Position numbers and translations under genes: made by a program. From Reticulitermes lucifugus (taxonomy: Eukaryota > Arthropoda > Insecta > Blattodea > Rhinotermitidae), in contig JAKCWW010006399.1 of the NCBI GenBank assembly GCA_026260175.1, forward strand, positions 1 to 27,589: DNA of 27,589 nt, read 5' to 3'. Positions 20,389 to 27,589 of this stretch are shown here, piece by piece. Position 1 is the first letter of the stretch, and each line of letters begins with the position of its first letter. The notes below the pieces were generated by a model. That model searched no databases and was not told where the DNA came from. It was given only the letters and a program-made list of their open reading frames with translations.

Positions 20389-20462
20389 ATCGCCTGCCCC
20401 GATGGTCTGCCTCCTGAACACAAGTCTAAAGCGTCGCCGCTACACCAGTGTGCTAGGTAAGC
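20389..20462 (-). mobile_element. Weak tRNA-like SINE head fragment
   Basis: The minus strand reads GCACACTGGTGTAGCGGCGA, then CGCTTTAGACTTGTGTTCAG GAGG in sequence. The first part fits box A (TGGTGTAGCGGCG), and the second looks like an anticodon arm of the ACTTGTG.TCAGGAGG type seen in tRNA-derived SINEs. A proper box B is not visible. It may be a worn SINE head or chance. Confidence 0.3.
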
Positions 20463-20825
20463 ACTTGACATTTTTTCAGCTCGTATTTCTCCAAGTACTT
20501 GACCATTTCAGAGTCTGATAAATATGAAGGTGAGATCCGCAGCTTTACACGCAAATTTCGAAGGTCAATCCCTAGACCTTCTGCACAGATGGCCTCTAGT
20601 CTGTGTGTAAAAGCGAATGGCTGGACGGTCACAAATATGTCAGCACTCAAATACAGTCACCTCTTAAAGACTGGCTCTCAGGTCGCCTAAGCCCTGGCAA
20701 CTTCTAATACATGCAGCATCGAATAAGAACAGGAGACGGATATGCCTAGGGAGTGCTTAAGGGTTTGGAAGAAGGGATTCATGGTTTACTTCAAGACACT
20801 ATCCTAGTATCATGGACAGACAAGG

Positions 20826-20930
20826 GCAGTAATATTCAATCTGTGTTCCGCGGAACCGTGTTGCTTGGCGGGAGAACTTCAAAGGTTCCGCAAGAACCTC
20901 TCCTTCCTCATGAAATTTAGAAATATAATT
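20826..20930 (+). mobile_element. Possible hAT-type terminus or MITE fragment
   Basis: The sequence starts CAGTAATATTCAATCTGTGT and continues TTCCGCGGAACC, then AAAGGTTCCGCAAGAACCTC. CAGTG-like ends followed by repeated GGTTCCGCGGAACC-type motifs are a pattern I associate with hAT elements in animals. GTTCCGCGGAAC (20845-20856) is a perfect 12-bp palindrome. I did not find the matching far terminus or an 8-bp target duplication, so this is tentative. Confidence 0.3.
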
Positions 20931-22000
20931 TTAATAATTTTAGTTGAGCTTACATATTTCTCCATTTTTGAGCATTTTCGGCGCTGGGTTTGTCTTCATT
21001 GTAAATCACCAATAATAATTTTTTTTAAATGTGAATAAATATATTATTATTTCAATAAATATTTACGTAAAAGTTTATTTCATTTTTGTACACAAGAGTA
21101 CAATTTTACTGTAAAGGGGTTTTGCGTAAATTCAAATTTATTCACAAGGTTACCACAATTATTACAAGTTTCAAGACCAATGGACAAAGGAAATCATAAA
21201 AGACCTCAGAATCAGTGGTCGCCCTGCTAAGATTGGAGTTGGGTAGATCCGAAGTACAACACCGAAGTGCAACACCGATACAGCAATATATTCTGTCCCT
21301 TGTGTCAAGACAGACAAGCCACTTTGTTACCTTATTCTGCCTCAAATTCTTCTTCGGTTACCTAAATTCCAAATTTAATATCGCCACCCTATATTCTTTA
21401 GGTAGCAGCGGACATTTATATTCCCGACGGTTACAACAATTGGAAGCCACTGCTGAATATAAGTCTTTTATATCCTTGCTTCCATGCAATGCTGTCAGAC
21501 AAGAATCCATTTTCTTCTGCTGAGGCGCCTACCGTTTTACTAGAAGGAAAAGAGGGCTTTCTGTGTTAGATAACGTAAAATTCGATTTACCGATATCTCA
21601 AATCGATAAATATCTTCCATTTGAGTCATATGCCTTTGGTTTAGTCTCCAAATAATGGTGTAATAATGAAGATCAAAGCGCAAAAACGGATAGTTTCCTT
21701 GACACGACACAACTTTCTACCACAATATCTTCTGCCGTTTTAACGATGAATTTATTGATATTCGAAATTTGAGTTTATATTTTTATGTCCGATAGTTATG
21801 GATGAATTTATAGGCTACATTTTGTTTTCGGAATAGAGTTCGGCCATTGTACGCATGATTAAACTTACGTGTTGGAAAACATATGTCTCAGTGCTTTCAT
21901 ACATGGCGGAATTTTTGGACACTTGGCCGACAAATATTACCGCCACAGCCAGAGTCCTGTAAGCCTACTAATGTTAGTCTATACCTGAAAGAGACCCAGT
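20931..22000. other. AT-rich region without recognisable genes
   Basis: The longest frame (21215-21523 plus, 102 codons, starting MVALLRLELGRSEVQHRSAT) matches nothing I know. Within it a 13-bp unit CGAAGTACAACAC / CGAAGTGCAACAC is duplicated in tandem (21250-21275). No other structure was noted. Confidence 0.45.
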
Positions 22001-22200
22001 TGCTTGTACGAACCTCAATCAACGAGATATGGGAGGTAATTAATTCACTGCCTGCCACGAGAAGGGAAATTTTGGGGCTCGTTGGTTTGGAATCAGATCT
22101 TGTCCCTCGGGGGCCGAGCTTAATTTACCGGCACAGTGAGCAGTGCGATGCTCTTTTGTCCGGGATAATCGTAATTTAATTAGCTTCGTGATTGGGACGC
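22001..22200. other. Slightly GC-richer patch of unknown origin
   Basis: Around 22070-22170 the sequence is richer in G+C (for example TTGTCCCTCGGGGGCCGAGC) than its flanks and is open on both strands (98 codons plus, 21883-22179; 79 codons minus, 22040-22279). It has the look of a worn transposon or SINE piece, but I could identify no box A/B pair or protein motif. Confidence 0.3.
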
Positions 22201-25200
22201 GATAATCGTATCGATCATTGTGATACAATCGAAACGACATGTTGGTTACCATAGTAACATAAGGAATTCGTTCAAACAATTGATTCGCAAATCAGAGAGT
22301 GGTACTGGGAATGTATCTCTACAACTGAGACCGCTGCTTTAGTAGATGAATTGTCAGCTGTAAATTCTAAAGTGGTGTTAATTTCAGTATCACGTTAATC
22401 AGTTCATTGAAGAGTTGACCCCTCGTGTTTCTAATTGATTAACAATAGAAAATGTTTTTCCAAAAACTGCTTTTTATGTTCTAGAATATAGGAGACTGTT
22501 AATTCCTTCATAGGGAGCTAAAAATACACACTCTGCTGGTCAAGAAGTTTACCTCTGTATGCAATTCGACGGCTCATTTTCCTAAACAAAGAGCCAGTCA
22601 CTGGACTCTCTGCTGAGACATTTCATATGCCCTAGCATTCACCTTAATATTAGCCCTCTATCTACATCCAGGTCTTCTAAGACGTACATTTCAATTCATC
22701 TCTCCAGTCAGAACTATGAAATTATTTATGCCTCATCCCTCCATTGCATGAGTTACCTCGCCCTGCCCATTCTGTTTTACTTAGCACCATTACTCTAATA
22801 ATATCTCGTAGAAGAGAATAAGTTATGAAGGTCCTTTTTACGCCATTTACTCCCAGCCTCTTGTTACTTTCCCTCTACAATGTCCAAATACACTTCACAG
22901 TATCTCACTCTCCACCACCTGGATGTATGTGAATAACTTCGTCTTTAATGTTTAGATGTATCCTATGTTGAAGCTTTTTCAAAGCTGCGATCTACATTAA
23001 AGAAAATTCTGAAATCCGAATTACATCAGAAAAAACGCCACGAAAACCTAAGGACAAGAAGAGCCTGAACCTATAATTTTCCCTGAGGCAAAATATCTAT
23101 GTTTCACGTCAGTGAAAAACAACAGACAATATAATTTTTAATGTCTCCATCTGTACATATTTAGATAAGATTCAGGAAGACAGATGAATCGGAACTTAAT
23201 GGTAAAAGATATTTTCTAAATGTAATCTGGCCGTAATTTCTTCATAAATATAAGCAGTGTCTAAAAAAGTTAAAGCACCAAATACCAAAATAAATTACGG
23301 CATAGAAGCTAAGGGGGAGGTAAGTACTTGAAGACCAGTGAATAGTGGCTTAAAATCTAACACGGCTGTCAAAAACAAAGATAATGTAATGGCGATGAAA
23401 ATTATAAAATTCTTGCAAACAATATCGGTAAATATAAAATTAAATTCCTATGCAATTAAATACAAGTAATTAATTAAATAACTTCCCGCATGAACTTCCA
23501 AATTAAGAGAAAGAACAAAATAATTTAACAGCGTCTTTAGAAAATATGTTTCGTAGAATTCTTATTACCAAATATCTGCTAAGTAGGTAAATTGGTGTGT
23601 CTGTAAAGGCCATTACTACTTTCCTATGTCTGATAATTTCTCTGTTCTAATCTAATATATTAGCATCTGCGCCCACCCCTGCAACAAATGTCAAATTATT
23701 TTAGTAGGATTTACTACTACGTGTAAATCAACCGATAATATTTCGGGACAATATAAATACCATTCTTCCAAATTATATTTTAAAACAAACGCAAAACATG
23801 CCTAAAGAATGTCAGGCCGTTAATATTACTATTTTAAAAAATATATGTGTCTCTCTTGCATAATTTGACACATTTAAAAATTTTCATAAGAATGGGAGGA
23901 TAGAATGAGCATTAAGAATTTCTCATAAAATGTTAGATTCCTTTCAATGCTGAAACCTTTCACAACGTGTTCACTTTCATTTAGTGTGTGTTGTTGCGCG
24001 AAACACGTATTAATGGTGCATACTTACAACGGAAATTAGGTTTGGTAAACGTTCTTAAATGCCATAGAAATACAAAAAAATAACGTGGAATATTTAGAAA
24101 TGTTTTATTTTGAATTAGACTCTAAATTTGTCATTTTAACAGACATTGTCCATACATATGGGAATATCTTAAAGGAAATATTTTATGAATTATCACGCAT
24201 TTCTCTTCGAAAGTTACTTTGTCAATCAAAAAAGATAAATGTTCCTACAAATCCAGATAATTTTTCCTGAAGGCCATAACTTTTTCATCTATGAAAACTT
24301 CAGTCTATCAGAACAGTTTGCCCAGTGGAATAAATATATTCAGTCCAGTCGAATATACCAAAGGTCGATAAGAGCTAATACAGTAGACAATTATATTACG
24401 TAGATACGAATATCGTTTTCATACATGTACTTCGCTAATTTTCATGCCTCATAGGCACTGATATTCATTCACTACACACGCAAATAAAGTAGTTAAAGCC
24501 TATTTGTATCTCACAAATATCATAAATTATTTGTCCTTTTGTTTTATTGGATCCTCACCACACCCAGAACACTTTAAAGTATAAGTTACGGATTTTAATT
24601 AGTCCTATATCAAATCATACATATTAGCGTCCCGTCAATAAAAGCAAAACGTTAGATTTATATTCAACTCTTGTTAACATAAGTGTCATATCAAAGCGTT
24701 ACGAAAAATACGTGTTAGAAGAATATTGCGTGATTAGACATCCTTTCCAGAAGTTCATCACAAGTTATGCAAGAAACCGCATATGACTGAGAATCCTGAA
24801 CCGTTACTTCCTTCCATCCAATATAAATTTAGACAGAGTTAAAAACAAAGTTTAGTGGGCTCAGAAATGTAGGATCAAGACACCAATTTATTTATCAGTC
24901 CTTCTAATGCAAATATAACATTTAATGTCCACATAATGTACGTTGTTACGTAGAAGAACCTAAATCTCTTTATGGCATTTATGTGCAGAGTTATACTGTA
25001 CAAGGTTGAAACTGAATTTCATTACAGGATGTTCTAAAGGTACACGTGAATCAAAGGCAAGAGTGGCATCAAAAATTTTAGGATGTTAGAGCAATGTACT
25101 TATGTTTTGCTGGTTGTTCAGTCAATCAATGAATTTCCATCCCGTTAAAGAAACCGAAAACTTATTATCTTTAACACAAAAGCCTGTAACTCTATCATGA

Positions 25201-26934
25201 GCCACACGAATTAATTCCACTGACTCCCATGTTATTTATTTAAGATCAATTTTAATAATAACTGCACATATACGCCTCTGTCATTCAAGTGGTTTTTAAG
25301 TTCAGAATGTCCGACAAAAATTTCGTATGCATTTCTCGTATCATAAAAACAATTTCTTCAGGAAGGAGAGTAATAAGAGAGTATCCGTTAAGAGTAGTCT
25401 TCCATAAAGGGTTTCATCCAAAATTTCTAGGCGTAGAACATATATAGACACAAAACATCCAGCTTTTTCCTTATGCGCTCGAAGAGGCTAGTCATGACAG
25501 GATGTGGTCATTGCTATATATTACCTTACTCTTAGGGCTTCAGAAATTATTTGGCACTATGTTTTAACTAGATTCAAAAAACCTGGCTCCACACACCAAT
25601 TTCTCTGCTCTGATAGACCCCACACAACTTGCGTACATCCAAAACCTCTACGCGCTTAATACGAGAGCAGGCAGTCTAACTGAATTTTTGTTGTGCAGTT
25701 TTGGACAACCCTGTTTCTTCATGACCACTGCCGTGCTCTGATATATCTCACAACCTGAGCGCATCCAATATCTCGCGGCGCGCAATATAGCAAATAGCAG
25801 CTAGAATATTACGCGCCTAACTTGGCCGGACAGCACAATACACAACCACAACTACACTGCAGCCAACCCTCCAACACTCCACATCCCTTCGCAAAACCAA
25901 AGGCAATAGCTCTTCCAAAAGAGACTGCAACGAATACTGCCCTTTCTTGACACATTCTTGAAAATAAAATATAAGGTTTCTGATCAAAATATTAAAGAGA
26001 AAAACTTTCAGTATATGGATTATGTTATTCAGTTACTCATCCAATTTAAAACTATATAATCACGAGCAATAATAACCGAGCTTCTTAAATTCAAAAGTGG
26101 CCTACTGTCTTATGATTAGCAAAAACATTCCATCCACTCTTTCTCATTAAAGAAAGAATTGTATGGCGGAATAAGGATATAGATCTTCATTTCTTCGTTT
26201 TCGCATCGTCCATTTTTTGACATATCATTCAAGCTAATCTTACTGGAGGGAATAGCGCAGCATTGTCAAATATTTTACCGAGATTCAGGAATTGCCTAGC
26301 TGCAAATCTGTCCCAAAAAATGAGCTGCAATAAATAACATAATCCCCTTAATAATGCATCTTTTTTTCAAAACTGTTCAGCATGCTTACAGAGGAATAGC
26401 ATATTTGGAAGACTCTTGTGACCCTTATATATGTAAGAGTAGTATCTTCTGGACTTCATTTTCTACAAGTTTTTATTCTTAATTTTTAAAAATTTGTGTG
26501 GTCAGTTTCCTGAATCTAATTCTAAATGATTTGTCTTCAAATAACATAAATAGCATATTGCCCATTTTTGTTCAAACACGACGTTTCAGAAACTGGATAT
26601 ATTTTCATCATCATAGTGAGACAGGAAAATTTCCTACTTAGCTGGGTGAGTTATAAAACGTTCTTCTCTCTGAGTGTCTAGTGATGAAGTTTGGCTCGTT
26701 CTAACGCATACAGCTGAATAGGAAATTGTCCTTCCATACATCTGATGACGGAAACAGATACAGCTTCCCAAACGTTGTGACTGAAACAAATTAAAGACAA
26801 AGTGTCTTGCCCAAAATAATAGTCACATTTGCAGACACAGAGTTTCAATCACTTAAATACTAAATATCTGGTTCCCGCTATTTAAGCACCTTGAGATTGG
26901 AAGCCCAGTGTTCAGTATTCTGTAATGACATTTT
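22201..26934. other. Long AT-rich region without recognisable genes
   Basis: Both strands were read without finding a conserved motif. The plus strand is pyrimidine-rich at about 22640-22930, and base composition rises in G+C at about 25600-25920. The only frame above 60 codons in its middle (24085-24270 plus) has no recognisable content. No promoter, RNA gene or repeat pair is supported. Confidence 0.45.
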
Positions 26935-27226
26935 CTTGCCTGGCTAGCGTAGTCGGTATGGCGACTCGCTACGGGCTGAACAGTTCGGATATCGAATCCC
27001 TGTAAAGGCAAGATTTTCCGCGCCCGTCCAGACCGGCCCTCGGGCTCATCCAGCCTCCTGTACATTGAGTAGCGGGTCTCTTTTCCGGGGGTAAAGCGGC
27101 CGGGGCGTGGCGTTGACCAGCCACCCCCCTCTAGCTCCAAGGTGAAAGAAAGTGTACAGCTACACCTGTACTACCCCCCTCCCCGCGTATTCATGTCCTG
27201 TTCTACGGTGAAATTTACCTGTATAA
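26935..27226 (+). mobile_element. tRNA-derived SINE, family A, copy 2
   Basis: Box A TAGCGTAGTCGG (26945-26956) is a perfect fit to the polymerase III box A consensus. Box B is the worn ATATCGAATCC (26989-26999). The body repeats the family A landmarks in order: CAGACCGGCCCTCGGGC, CAGCCTCCTGTACATTG, TCTTTTCCGGGGGTAAAGC, GGGGCGTGGCGTTGACCAGC, CACCCCCCTCTAGC, and a 3' end GTGAAATTTACCT. It aligns end to end with the minus-strand copy at 11578-11864. A clear target-site duplication was not found, so the ends are set by homology and may be off by about 5 bp. The 26853-27140 minus-strand open frame is a read-through of this element. Confidence 0.87.
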
Positions 27227-27589
27227 TCCTAAGTCTCTGCATAAATTTTTTTCTAGTGGAATACATAGTGTTCCAGGCTATTATTTTAAATTTTTATGTT
27301 CTTTGTTTTTGTAACATTTTATGCTTATTTTGTAGTTTTAATATAGTGAAATGGAACCCGATTTACATAAAAGGTATTACTTTATCAACCACTACAAAAA
27401 TAAATACTTCTTTTTTGCAGACGATCAAGTCGTAATTTGTTGTATCCTGAGCTAGGATTTTCAGTTGGCTAGGCGAGCGGATCCTTTGGGAAATGCAGGT
27501 GCTGCTGGTTCTATGAATAACGCTGATTACTGCAGCTAAAGATACTTTATTACCAAGTAATAGTGCTAAAATAGCCGAACACTGGACTT
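27227..27589. other. T-rich, then ordinary non-coding sequence
   Basis: The plus strand is T-rich at 27240-27340, giving an accidental hydrophobic frame (27142-27435) that begins inside the SINE. CTTCTTTTTTGCAG at 27407-27420 resembles a 3' splice site, but the following frame stops within a few codons in the open reading used here. No gene is supported. Confidence 0.4.

Noticed and set aside
21589..21620. Inverted repeat around CGATATCTCAAATCGATAAA
   Set aside because: On checking, the arms match over only a few bases, which is expected by chance in AT-rich DNA.
26945..27000. A functional tRNA gene
   Set aside because: Box A is perfect but box B is damaged, arms do not close, and a SINE body shared with another copy follows.
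26853..27140. Minus-strand 95-codon frame rich in Arg and Gly
   Set aside because: It is an antisense read-through of the family A SINE at the right end of the window.

Overview
This window looks like gene-poor, A+T-rich nuclear DNA from an insect. I could not support any intact protein-coding host gene, functional tRNA or rRNA gene, operon or CRISPR array. A cockroach-like (Blattodea) source is my best guess. It rests on remembered similarity of the reverse-transcriptase fragment to a LINE family common in cockroaches, and on the tRNA-derived SINEs and mariner relic. This is inference, not a database result.

Layout. Positions 1-420 hold an open frame I do not recognise. About 1200-2785 (minus) is a 5'-truncated, multiply broken non-LTR retrotransposon; its reverse-transcriptase region carries stops, frameshifts, a lost YADD motif and an in-frame GAT-repeat expansion. 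From 2786 to 11577 I find only AT-rich sequence, plus an AT run and a GTAT tetranucleotide repeat near 8.33-8.50 kb. At 11578-11864 (minus) lies a tRNA-derived SINE ('family A') with a perfect 15-bp target-site duplication. A degenerate piece of a second SINE ('family B') follows at about 12200-12390 (minus).

A GC-richer island at about 14.6-15.1 kb contains a GCGCATGCGC palindrome. It is followed by a tRNA-Leu/Ser-like SINE on the minus strand (about 15220-15442) and two back-to-back inverted repeats (15432-15544), the second with 27-bp perfect arms. A further degenerate SINE candidate lies at about 16082-16310. At 17691-17971 (plus) a fuller family B SINE with a 12-bp near-perfect target-site duplication stands 17 bp from an internally deleted mariner element (18001-18893) with recognisable terminal inverted repeats. 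A weak tRNA-like fragment (about 20390-20460) and a hAT-like terminus (about 20826-20925) follow. The stretch 22200-26930 is empty of anything I recognise. A second family A SINE lies at about 26935-27226 (plus).

The recognisable features do not work together as a pathway; they are independent, decayed transposon insertions. Best second looks: the paired hairpins at 15.43-15.54 kb, a small stem-loop that reads in opposite orientation in the two family A SINEs, and the GC island with the NRF1-like palindrome. I did not find a convincing undescribed biological system here.
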